From the NCBI GenBank assembly GCA_022565135.1, contig JADFKA010000098.1, forward strand, positions 1-6,842: DNA of 6,842 bases, given 5' to 3'. Origin of the DNA: Pseudomonadota bacterium. Lineage in GTDB: Bacteria; Pseudomonadota; Gammaproteobacteria; Steroidobacterales; Woeseiaceae. Position numbers and translations under genes: made by a program. The notes under the pieces are model-generated. The model saw nothing but the letters and a program-made list of their open reading frames with translations, was not told the origin of the DNA and did not search any database. This document shows positions 1 through 5,790 of this stretch, piece after piece (positions within the stretch are counted from its first letter, which is position 1; each line of letters opens with the position of its first letter).

Positions 1-265
1 CGAATAGCGCCGCATTCTCATAGTCGTATTTGTACGCGTCGATAGCGGCCCCGGCAAACCATCCGTTAGTGAGGTGATAACGACCGATTACGCCGATGCC
101 CAGAATATCGTTCGCCGGCAAGCTATCTCCCAACATAACGTTGGTCCTCAAGCTGAGTTCTAAGTCGTTGTCGCGCGAATCATGCTCGTCGGAATACGCC
201 GTGCTTGCCAGGGAAATCAGGACACCGAAAACGGCGGCCCTGTAAATTATCTTGTGCAAGTACAT
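1..265 (-). CDS. Exported protein, probable outer-membrane beta-barrel (partial)
   Basis: Only the first 88 codons lie in the window; the gene continues past the left edge. I translated it from the ATG at 265-263. That start has a clear Shine-Dalgarno AGGAG at 274-278, 8 nt upstream, and a TATAAT box just before it. The N-terminus is a typical signal peptide: positive residues (MYLHKIIYR), a hydrophobic stretch at about 10-22 (AAVFGVLISLAST), and a likely cleavage site near residues 23-25. The mature part is acidic at first (DEHDSRDND). It then alternates polar and hydrophobic residues (LELSLRTNVML; then ILGIGVIGRYHL, a Gly/Trp turn and WFAGAAIDAYKYDY), which fits amphipathic membrane strands ending in aromatic girdles. 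The fold is inferred from this pattern only; I recognise no specific family or ligand. A periplasmic beta-rich protein is the main alternative. Confidence 0.72.
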   Translation of the reverse strand, partial: MYLHKIIYRAAVFGVLISLASTAYSDEHDSRDNDLELSLRTNVMLGDSLPANDILGIGVIGRYHLTNGWFAGAAIDAYKYDYENAALF

Positions 266-288
266 GAGAGCATCTCCTGGTTCGACTA

Positions 289-294
289 ATTATA
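289..294 (-). promoter_or_regulatory. -10 box of the left-reading promoter
   Basis: The minus strand reads TATAAT here, a perfect sigma-70 -10 hexamer. It lies 23 bp upstream of the ATG of the exported-protein gene (265), which would give a leader of about 17 nt that just holds the AGGAG site at 274-278. I see no good -35 box: at spacings of 16-18 bp the minus strand is T-rich (for example TTTTTC or GTTTTT). The promoter may therefore be weak or need an activator. Confidence 0.5.
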
Positions 295-308
295 CGGCAT
301 TTGCTGCA

Positions 309-336
309 TTGAAAAACATCGCCCGAAAAATATAAT
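309..336 (+). promoter_or_regulatory. Sigma-70 promoter reading toward xseB
   Basis: TTGAAA at 309-314 matches the -35 consensus at five of six positions. A 16-bp spacer and a perfect TATAAT at 331-336 follow. Transcription would start near 343 and reach the xseB ATG at 616 after an unusually long leader of about 270 nt. The -35 box lies inside the region that would carry the -35 of the opposing promoter, so the two may compete or share regulators. This is predicted from sequence match only. Confidence 0.5.
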
Positions 337-434
337 ATGCGTTGTCGCAAGAAGCCGACAGCTTAGGACAAATCACTGACTGCGAACGCTTGCATGATGA
401 CCTGATGGCGGATGATCGCTCAGTGCACCGGATT

Positions 435-462
435 CTGGAGTAATATTTCTGCAATACTCCAG
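435..462 (+). repeat. Hairpin in the xseB leader
   Basis: CTGGAGTA at 435-442 is the exact reverse complement of TACTCCAG at 455-462, leaving a 12-nt AT-rich loop. No T-run follows, so it is not a standard intrinsic terminator. If the promoter at 309-336 is active, the stem would form in the long leader upstream of xseB. An 8-bp stem is modest and could be chance. Confidence 0.4.
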
Positions 463-615
463 GGCGAAAGCGCGATTTGATACGCATGACGAATTGAAAG
501 CAGCATTGCTCGCAGTGTCGCTGGTTGCAACCTGAACAGACAGCGCATTACCGGGCATTGACGCTCAATGGTCAGCCCTGTAGCGTAGCGCCGCTGCCGG
601 TGACGGAAATTCACA

Positions 616-855
616 ATGAGCTCGAAAAAATCCATTAACCTCGAACAGTCCCTCACGGATCTCGAACAACTCGTAGAAGAGCTCGAGTCAGGCGACTTAC
701 CGCTCGAGCAAGCGATGCAGAAATTCGAAGCAGGCATCAAGCTCACACGAGGCTGCCAGGCAGCACTCAAAGATGCCGAACAAAAAATCGAGATCCTCTT
801 GAAAAGCGCGGGCGGCGACGAGCAACTCGAAACGTTCGAGGTAGAGGATGAGTAG
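616..855 (+). CDS. xseB: Exodeoxyribonuclease VII small subunit XseB
   Basis: XseB is the small subunit of cytoplasmic exonuclease VII, which degrades single-stranded DNA to short oligonucleotides. Several XseB chains bind the catalytic subunit XseA, which is not in this window. The 79-residue product has the usual family length and signature. After a short Ser/Lys start come INLEQSLTDLEQLVEELESGDL (residues 7-28), then LPLEQAMQKFEAGIKL, then a CQAALKDAEQKIEIL segment, which together form the expected helical hairpin, and an acidic tail. The ATG at 616 is preceded only by a weak GGA. Leucines are mostly encoded by CTC, giving a string of CTCGA words. In E. coli xseB is followed by ispA and dxs. 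Here its TAG at 853-855 directly touches the stop codon of a convergent amidohydrolase pseudogene, with no terminator between them. Confidence 0.95.
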   Translation: MSSKKSINLEQSLTDLEQLVEELESGDLPLEQAMQKFEAGIKLTRGCQAALKDAEQKIEILLKSAGGDEQLETFEVEDE

Positions 856-1931
856 TCAGTCGCCCATTAGCTCGAGAAGAGCGACAACAGTCGACTCCAC
901 GCCCGCTCGCACCGATGGTTCGGGCGCGATTTTAAATAACGCAGAATGATGCCCGGCAACAGGTGGACCGCCTGCTGCTGCACGATCGAATTCCTCGACA
1001 GGAGTGCCGCCAACATCCCAGTAGACGCTTGAGATCGTCGGATTGACCATGAAGTAAGAAAAATCTTCGGCGCCCATGCCCGTTTCCTGTTTCGAGATAA
1101 CCGCATCTTTACCCATCGCGTCGGTCCAGGCAGCACGCAGGCGTGCGATAAGCCTTACATCATTGAGCAACGGCGGAACGGATTCATTGCCATACCTGAC
1201 CTCGGGCAGCTTGCCCTCCGGCAGGCCAGCGGCACGACCGATATTCTCCGCGATCCGCTTGATACCGCTCAACGACGTCTCGCGAGTCTCAGGGCTCGTA
1301 TTGCGGACAGTCAGTTTCAGGTGTGCCTGGCCAGAAATAATGTTGTGCTTGGCACCCGCGTGAAACGCGCCGACTGTGACAACACCTGGAACACGTGGCG
1401 CCAGTTCGCGAGAAACCAATGTCTGCAATGCGATTACGATCTGGCTGGCAATTACGATCGGATCCTTGGTCTGGTGTGGATAGGCGCCATGTACCGCGCC
1501 GATCCCACCAGACTGGTCATGTGTACGTCATGACCACAGGCGTGCATCACCGGTCCGACAATGCCGGTCACCGGATCTCTCTGCTGAATCGTTGACGCAT
1601 TTGGCAAGCCTGACTTTTCTTCGATCGGCAGGCCGTCCATGTCTGCACGCATCATAACGAGCGGACCGCTGCCATTTTCCATCATGGCAACGAGACCCGT
1701 GCCCCCGACCTGCTCTGTGACGTCGTAGCCCGCCTCGCGCAGTTCTTTCGCCATGCGCTCCGCGGTACGAAATTCCGCGAGGGATAATTCAGGATTGCGA
1801 TGCAGGTGATCGAAGAGATCGGCGAGGTAGGCGTCGTAGTCTTGCTTGATGTCGTCGGCGAGTTCGCTGGCGGGCAAAGGTGAGGAAAAACATAGTATCG
1901 CGCTGACGAGCGCCGCCAAGAGTAAGCGCAT
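856..1931 (-). pseudogene. M20-family amidohydrolase/peptidase, disrupted by internal deletion
   Basis: The 5' part (from ATG 1931) encodes a signal peptide (MRLLLAALVSAILC, likely cut near LPA-SE at about residue 21). It continues with the M20 N-terminal catalytic segment, including RADMDG (95-100) and the metal-site motif HACGHD (130-135). After about residue 149 (SARYMA) this frame reads 10 unrelated residues to a TAA at 1452-1454. The rest of the family continues in another frame from about 1490: HGAYPH, then KDPIVIASQIVIALQ, MGAEDFSYFM and AGHHSALF, ending at TGA 856-858. Family comparison suggests some 70-90 residues are missing at the junction. These include the Glu-Glu metal/catalytic pair and another metal-binding His. 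The remnant spans 1,076 bp, which is not a multiple of three. An intact protein would be an exported zinc hydrolase of N-acyl amino acids (hippurate/aminoacylase-like). A cloning or assembly error is the alternative to a true pseudogene. Confidence 0.88.
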
Positions 1932-2016
1932 TGGGATCCCCGGATGGTTGTACGTATTCCGGAGTTTAGCGGCAATCGCCCGCAGGCCGATCGTCATGAG
2001 GCCGGCGGGAGAGATG

Positions 2017-2065
2017 TTCCTTGCCGAAAATAAAGCGCAGCGCAGCGAGCCATTTCGGCAAGGAA
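2017..2065. repeat. Perfect 13-bp inverted repeat
   Basis: TTCCTTGCCGAAA at 2017-2029 is the exact reverse complement of TTTCGGCAAGGAA at 2053-2065, around a 23-nt loop containing GCGCAGCGCAGCGAG. It sits in the 172-bp spacer between the kinase stop (2104) and the amidohydrolase pseudogene start (1931). On the minus-strand transcript it would form a strong stem about 40 nt after the kinase stop codon. It is not followed by a U-run, so it is not a classic intrinsic terminator. It could be an mRNA 3'-end stabiliser, a factor-dependent termination aid, or one copy of a dispersed palindromic repeat. Confidence 0.7.
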
Positions 2066-2103
2066 TGTCCGGACTGCCGGCCGTGCGCTAACCGTGGCGG
2101 GCT

Positions 2104-3408
2104 TTAGGTATTGGCGCCGCCGGCACCTTGCAGTCGCGTAATCAGTGCACGCAGGAATACTTTGTTGAAGCGCAATTGGCAGGCAGATGACACCTGCTCC
2201 ATGAGCGACGAACTGACACGCAGGATCGTCACCGCGCCGCGCGCCCTGATCGATGCCTGGCGCTTGGCACCACGAACATAGCTGGTTTCGCCGAAACAAT
2301 CGCCACTCGACAGCGAGCCGATGTTGCGGCCAGTGGTCTGAACGGTGACTCCGCCCGTAACGATAATGTAGAAACGATCGTCAATTTCACCTTCGCGAAC
2401 GATGTCCTCGCCGTCTCTGTACTCGTGCCAGACCGATGCCCGGAGCACCTCCCAGATTTCCGCATGTGAAAAATCGTGGAAGAAGGTCAATGACCGCAAG
2501 ACATCGAAATGTTCCTGATTGTCGAGGCGGTTGTATTTTTGTCGCAGATCTTTGTAGACACGCGTCAATTCTGCGGCCATAGCCGCTCCGCTCTGCAATC
2601 GCTTGCCCGGTTCCTTCACCATTGCTTGCGTAACAACATTCTCGAGCTCCTCGGGGAGATCGGTGCGATACGTATGTATTGGCGGTGGCGTCGCGTAAAC
2701 AATCTGGTGCAGTAACTTCGACAGGTTGTCAGCCCGGAAAGGGCGATAGCCGGTCAGCAGCTCGTACATGACCGCACCGAGTGAATAAAGATCCGATCTC
2801 GGTGTCAGCTCCTCGGACTGAACCTGCTCCGGTGACATGTAACTCGGTGACCCGGCAATACCCTCAATGCGCGATACGTCCGAGTCGTTGACGATCGCAA
2901 TACCGAAGTCGATGATGCGGACATCGTTGTCAATTGTGAGCATGAGGTTGCTCGGCTTGATGTCACGGTGAATCACGCCGCGGCCATGCGCGTAATGCAA
3001 TGCCTTGGCACACTTGTAGATGATTTCGACGACGTCATCGACGCGCAACAGATTATCAGGCCGACAATACGCTGCGAGCGTGCGTGCGCCCTGAATATGT
3101 TCGGTAACGACGTAGTACTTGCCGTCTTCTTCGCCCGCGTCATAAATCGGCATGATGTTCGGATGCTGCAGCATGCCGACCATGTGTGCTTCGTTGAAGA
3201 ACATCTTGCGCGAGATCTTCGCGCGGTCGGCATCGGCGTCTTCCTCGATGTTGTAGACCTTGATCGCGACGTCGCGGCGATAATAGGGATCGTGGGACAG
3301 GTAGACCATGCCCGTACTGCCCTTGCCGATTCTGTTGACAATGACGTACTTGCCGATCTTCTGGAGTACGTCGGTCTGCCGTTCGATATCACTCACTGGA
3401 CTGGCCAT
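2104..3408 (-). CDS. Ser/Thr protein kinase with C-terminal cyclic-nucleotide-binding domain
   Basis: The product has 434 residues and no membrane segment or signal peptide, so it is probably cytoplasmic. A Hanks-type kinase domain spans about 20-285, with all key residues present: glycine loop GKGSTGMV (28-35), ATP-anchoring K50, E73, catalytic HRDIKPSN (147-154, D149), metal-binding DFG (167-169), SPE (192-194) in place of APE, D206 and R270. A linker (about 286-303) leads to a cNMP-binding domain (about 304-408). Its phosphate cassette FGETSYVRGAKRQA (372-385) keeps the Glu (E374) and Arg (R383) that normally contact the ribose and phosphate of cAMP or cGMP. The fusion suggests a kinase controlled by a cyclic nucleotide, which is inference; substrates are unknown. 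The ATG lies 13 bp after the pgpA stop with a weak GAG site, so it is probably the last intact gene of the operon. Confidence 0.93.
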   Translation of the reverse strand: MASPVSDIERQTDVLQKIGKYVIVNRIGKGSTGMVYLSHDPYYRRDVAIKVYNIEEDADADRAKISRKMFFNEAHMVGMLQHPNIMPIYDAGEEDGKYYVVTEHIQGARTLAAYCRPDNLLRVDDVVEIIYKCAKALHYAHGRGVIHRDIKPSNLMLTIDNDVRIIDFGIAIVNDSDVSRIEGIAGSPSYMSPEQVQSEELTPRSDLYSLGAVMYELLTGYRPFRADNLSKLLHQIVYATPPPIHTYRTDLPEELENVVTQAMVKEPGKRLQSGAAMAAELTRVYKDLRQKYNRLDNQEHFDVLRSLTFFHDFSHAEIWEVLRASVWHEYRDGEDIVREGEIDDRFYIIVTGGVTVQTTGRNIGSLSSGDCFGETSYVRGAKRQASIRARGAVTILRVSSSLMEQVSSACQLRFNKVFLRALITRLQGAGGANT

Positions 3409-3421
3409 ATTGTCTCGTGCG

Positions 3422-3910
3422 TTAGGTCATGAACCACCCGTATAAAGCCAGTAAAATAGCGGCATACAGGGCGGCCACAAGGTCATCCAGCATAATTCCG
3501 AGACCTCCACCCAGTCTGTGATCCAAGTCGCGAATCGGCCACGGTTTGACAATATCAAAGGCCCGAAACAGCAAAAAACCGAGTATCCACGCGGCTACCG
3601 TGGGCGGGGCGGCCATAAGCGCGACGTACATGCCGCAGATCTCATCCCAGACAATGCCGCCATGATCGTGTACGCCCAGCCGCCGCGAACTCTCCCCACA
3701 GATCCAAATGCCCGACACGAACAGTGCGACCGCGATCCCTGTCTGCACGATCAGGCCCAGATCCAGAGTCAGCCACATCAGCAGGACACCCAGCAGCGAA
3801 CCCACAGTTCCGGGCGCCACAGGCGCGAGGCCCGCACCCAGTCCGAATGCAAGCAAGTGCACCGGGTCGCTTAGAACCCGTCGCAGCAGACTGTCGTCGG
3901 GGTCACTCAC
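3422..3910 (-). CDS. pgpA: Phosphatidylglycerophosphatase A
   Basis: PgpA is an inner-membrane phosphatase that removes phosphate from phosphatidylglycerol phosphate to give phosphatidylglycerol. The 162-residue length fits the family. Signature segments are in order: GAGLAPVAPGTVGSLL (25-40), the acidic motif HDHGGIVWDE (81-90), FDIVKPWPI (118-126) and GGGLGIMLDDLVA (134-146). About four hydrophobic segments are visible (roughly 38-49, 53-71, 92-116 and 143-161). The start is a GTG at 3910-3908 that shares four bases (GTGA) with the thiL stop codon. No Shine-Dalgarno is visible before it, so translation probably depends on ribosomes finishing thiL. The kinase gene follows after 13 bp. Confidence 0.95.
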   Translation of the reverse strand: MSDPDDSLLRRVLSDPVHLLAFGLGAGLAPVAPGTVGSLLGVLLMWLTLDLGLIVQTGIAVALFVSGIWICGESSRRLGVHDHGGIVWDEICGMYVALMAAPPTVAAWILGFLLFRAFDIVKPWPIRDLDHRLGGGLGIMLDDLVAALYAAILLALYGWFMT

Positions 3911-4833
3911 TGGAAATGGCGGTAACCGCTGTCATCGAAATCCACAACCTTGCCATCGGCGTGGCAGACAAGTTGTGCGCCACTCGTAACCGTGCCGATT
4001 GCTGTCACCTGCAGGTCGCTCGCTTCGGGCACGTCACGGGCATGCGCCGTGAAACACAATTCGTAATCATCGCCGCCTGATAGCGCAAAACGACGTTGCG
4101 CCGCAACATCAAATGCCGACTGCAGGTCTGCCGACAGCGGCAGAAGTTCGAGCTCGATAACTCCGCCAACGCTGCTTGCGGTCAGCAGTTTTTGCAGGTC
4201 CGCAAACAGACCGTCCGACACATCGATTGCTGCGCTGGCGAAGGCCGCGAGTGATTGACCGAAATTGACTCGCACAGTTGGCCGGAGAAACCGGGCCGAT
4301 AATTGATCGTTGGGAGTTCCGGACAATATCAGGTCGAGCCCGGCCGCCGCATCACCCATTGTTCCGGTCACGAAAATCGTGTCTCCGATCCTGGCGCCCG
4401 AGCGCCTTACCGCGCAGCCCGCTGCGACATCTCCCGTCATTTGAACGCTCACGATAACGCACGGGCCATGTGTCATGTCGCCGCCGACGAGTGCAACATC
4501 GTGCTCAGCCGCAGCAGCATGCAAGCCCTCGGCAAAACGATCGATCCAGCTCTCGTTTGCATCCGACAGCGTGAGCGCAAGCGTCATCCAGCGTGGCCGT
4601 CCGCCCATTGCGGCGATGTCGGACAAGTTTACCGCCACGGCTCTGAAACCCACATCGAACGCATCGGTATCGTCGGGAAAATGAACACCAGCGACCAGCG
4701 TGTCGATCACCGTGACAAGGTCACGATCCGGATCGGTTCGCAGTATTGCACCATCATCACCAATACCCGTGATGACACCACGAGCTTCGTCCGGGCGGAC
4801 GAAGTATTTCTGAATCAGTGCAAACTCATCCAC
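3907..4833 (-). CDS. thiL: Thiamine-monophosphate kinase
   Basis: ThiL phosphorylates thiamin monophosphate with ATP to thiamin diphosphate, the active cofactor, in the cytoplasm. The 308-residue product shows the family motifs in order: DEFALI at the start, GIGDDGAI (23-30), DTLVAGVHF (44-52), AVNLSDIAAMGG (67-78), GGDMTHGP (117-124), DVSDGLFADL (204-213) and SGGDDYELCF (252-261). Several of the aspartates bind the metals in this family. I chose the GTG at 4833-4831 because homologues start at VDEFALI/MDEFALI. The longer open frame reaching back to 5001 overlaps nusB and has no family similarity. The start overlaps the end of nusB by 8 bp, and the stop overlaps the pgpA start by 4 bp, indicating coupled translation. 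Confidence 0.95.
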   Translation of the reverse strand: MDEFALIQKYFVRPDEARGVITGIGDDGAILRTDPDRDLVTVIDTLVAGVHFPDDTDAFDVGFRAVAVNLSDIAAMGGRPRWMTLALTLSDANESWIDRFAEGLHAAAAEHDVALVGGDMTHGPCVIVSVQMTGDVAAGCAVRRSGARIGDTIFVTGTMGDAAAGLDLILSGTPNDQLSARFLRPTVRVNFGQSLAAFASAAIDVSDGLFADLQKLLTASSVGGVIELELLPLSADLQSAFDVAAQRRFALSGGDDYELCFTAHARDVPEASDLQVTAIGTVTSGAQLVCHADGKVVDFDDSGYRHFQ

Positions 4834-5275
4834 CGCCCTGCGCTTGAATTTCCGCGCTGCGTAAGGACTGAGCTGCAACATCCAGACAGGCGTTGATGTA
4901 CTTGTAACCATCGGTCGCACCGAAGCGCTTGGCGAGATTGACGGCTTCGTTGATGACGACACGAAAGGGCACATCGGCGCGGTTTTCGAGTTCATACACA
5001 CCGATGAGCAAGATACCGCGTTCGACTGGGTCGAGTTGTACCAGTGGTCGGTCGATTAACGCATCGATTATTTTCTCCAGCGCCTCCTGAAATTTACAAA
5101 TCGCGGGCAGCGCCTCATCAAAGAACTCCTGATCGACGCGTTCATAGGCCACCTGTTCATGAAACTGTCTGATCAGCTCGGCGCTGTCATGACCCGCCAA
5201 TTGCTTCTGATACAACGCTTGCAACAGGAGTTCTCTGGCGCGCGTTCGTGCGCCTGTCGAAGCGGCTTTACTCAT
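4826..5275 (-). CDS. nusB: Transcription antitermination factor NusB
   Basis: NusB binds boxA RNA together with ribosomal protein S10 (NusE) and promotes antitermination of rRNA operons. The 149-residue, mostly helical product carries the family signature: TRARELLLQALYQ near the N-terminus (11-23), LDPVERGILLIGVYEL (81-96) and VPFRVVINEAVNLAKRFG (102-119). It ends with GYKYINACLD (123-132), where most homologues have a shorter FVNGVLD-type motif. The first basic helix (about 10-25) is the RNA-binding face in the family. The ATG at 5275 lies 20 bp after the ribH stop, with a modest GGAAAA site. Confidence 0.95.
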   Translation of the reverse strand: MSKAASTGARTRARELLLQALYQKQLAGHDSAELIRQFHEQVAYERVDQEFFDEALPAICKFQEALEKIIDALIDRPLVQLDPVERGILLIGVYELENRADVPFRVVINEAVNLAKRFGATDGYKYINACLDVAAQSLRSAEIQAQGGG

Positions 5276-5295
5276 GAATTTTCCGGGCGGCGCCG

Positions 5296-5769
5296 CTAGT
5301 CGACGCGACGCAGCAGGTTAACCATCTCGATGACAGCAAGCGCTGCATCCTCGCCCTTGTTACCGGCTTTTGTCCCGGCGCGCTCGATGGCCTGTTCGAT
5401 CGTATCGACGGTCAGCACACCGAAACCAACGGCTATACCGTGCTTTTGACCGGCCGCAGCTATGCCTCGAATACACTCGCCCGCAACATAGTCAAAATGA
5501 GGGGTGGCGCCACGAATTACCGCTCCCAGCGCGATAATGCCGTCGCAACGTCGCGTTGCGGCCAGCTTGTCGACTGCAACGGGCATTTCAAACGCACCCG
5601 GCACACGGATGATTTCGATGTCCGCATCCGCGGCGCCGTGCTGTCTCAGGCAACGCACCGCGGCATTCAGCAATGACTCGACAATGAAATCATTGAAGCG
5701 CGCCGCAACGATGCCGAAGTGTGCGTCGCGAATGATGAGGTCACCTTCCGTTGTTTTTATTTTGTCCAT
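5296..5769 (-). CDS. ribH: 6,7-dimethyl-8-ribityllumazine synthase
   Basis: RibH condenses 3,4-dihydroxy-2-butanone 4-phosphate with 5-amino-6-ribitylamino-uracil to form the riboflavin precursor lumazine. It usually assembles into pentamers or 60-subunit shells. The 157-residue length is typical. Recognisable sites are RFN (24-26), which stacks on the pyrimidine; VPGAFEMP (56-63); LGAVIRGATPHFDYV (81-95), with the catalytic-site H91; and FGVLTVDTIEQAIERAG (116-132), with R130 expected to bind the substrate phosphate. The ATG at 5769 has only a poor Shine-Dalgarno and lies 21 bp after the ribBA stop. Its partner substrate is made by the gene immediately upstream. Confidence 0.96.
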   Translation of the reverse strand: MDKIKTTEGDLIIRDAHFGIVAARFNDFIVESLLNAAVRCLRQHGAADADIEIIRVPGAFEMPVAVDKLAATRRCDGIIALGAVIRGATPHFDYVAGECIRGIAAAGQKHGIAVGFGVLTVDTIEQAIERAGTKAGNKGEDAALAVIEMVNLLRRVD

Positions 5770-5790
5770 CAGTGCGGCCCGAACGCAGTA

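Larger units (their letters stand above)
266..615. other. 350-bp intergenic region between divergent genes
   Basis: I see no convincing protein gene in this gap. Its left third (about 285-340) is AT-rich and holds the two opposing promoter-like sequences. The middle holds a hairpin at 435-462. The right part is transcribed into xseB if the promoter at 309-336 is used. Short reading frames are present, for example a 12-codon one starting ATG at 404 and a 13-codon one starting TTG at 494 that resembles a signal peptide. None has a good ribosome-binding site. I cannot assign a small RNA or riboswitch. Confidence 0.6.

Noticed and set aside
404..442. Twelve-codon ATG frame (MADDRSVHRILE) upstream of xseB, considered as a leader peptide
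   Set aside because: There is no Shine-Dalgarno, no run of regulatory codons and no attenuator-terminator after it.
494..535. Thirteen-codon plus-strand frame (TTG start, LKAALLAVSLVAT) that looks like the start of a signal peptide
   Set aside because: It has no ribosome-binding site, ends at once in TGA, and no following frame resembles a protein family. A decayed gene is possible but unsupported.
1947..1975. Promoter-like TTGCCG-17-TACAAC on the minus strand before the amidohydrolase
   Set aside because: Only four of six bases match in each box, and the start would leave a leader of about 9 nt, too short for a ribosome-binding site.
1932..1997. Longer amidohydrolase start at ATG 1997
   Set aside because: The signal peptide begins properly at the ATG at 1931; the extra 22 residues would place charged residues in front of it for no reason.
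2968..3432. 154-codon open frame on the plus strand opposite the kinase gene
   Set aside because: It is antisense to conserved kinase motifs, has no recognisable domain, and is explained by the codon bias of the real gene.
4303..4896. 197-codon open frame on the plus strand opposite thiL
   Set aside because: It mirrors thiL coding sequence, has a composition typical of shadow frames (many Arg, His, Cys) and no family signature.
4834..5001. 56-residue N-terminal extension of ThiL upstream of GTG 4833
   Set aside because: It lies wholly inside nusB in another frame, is Ser/Thr/Pro-rich like a shadow frame, and homologues start at (M/V)DEFALI.
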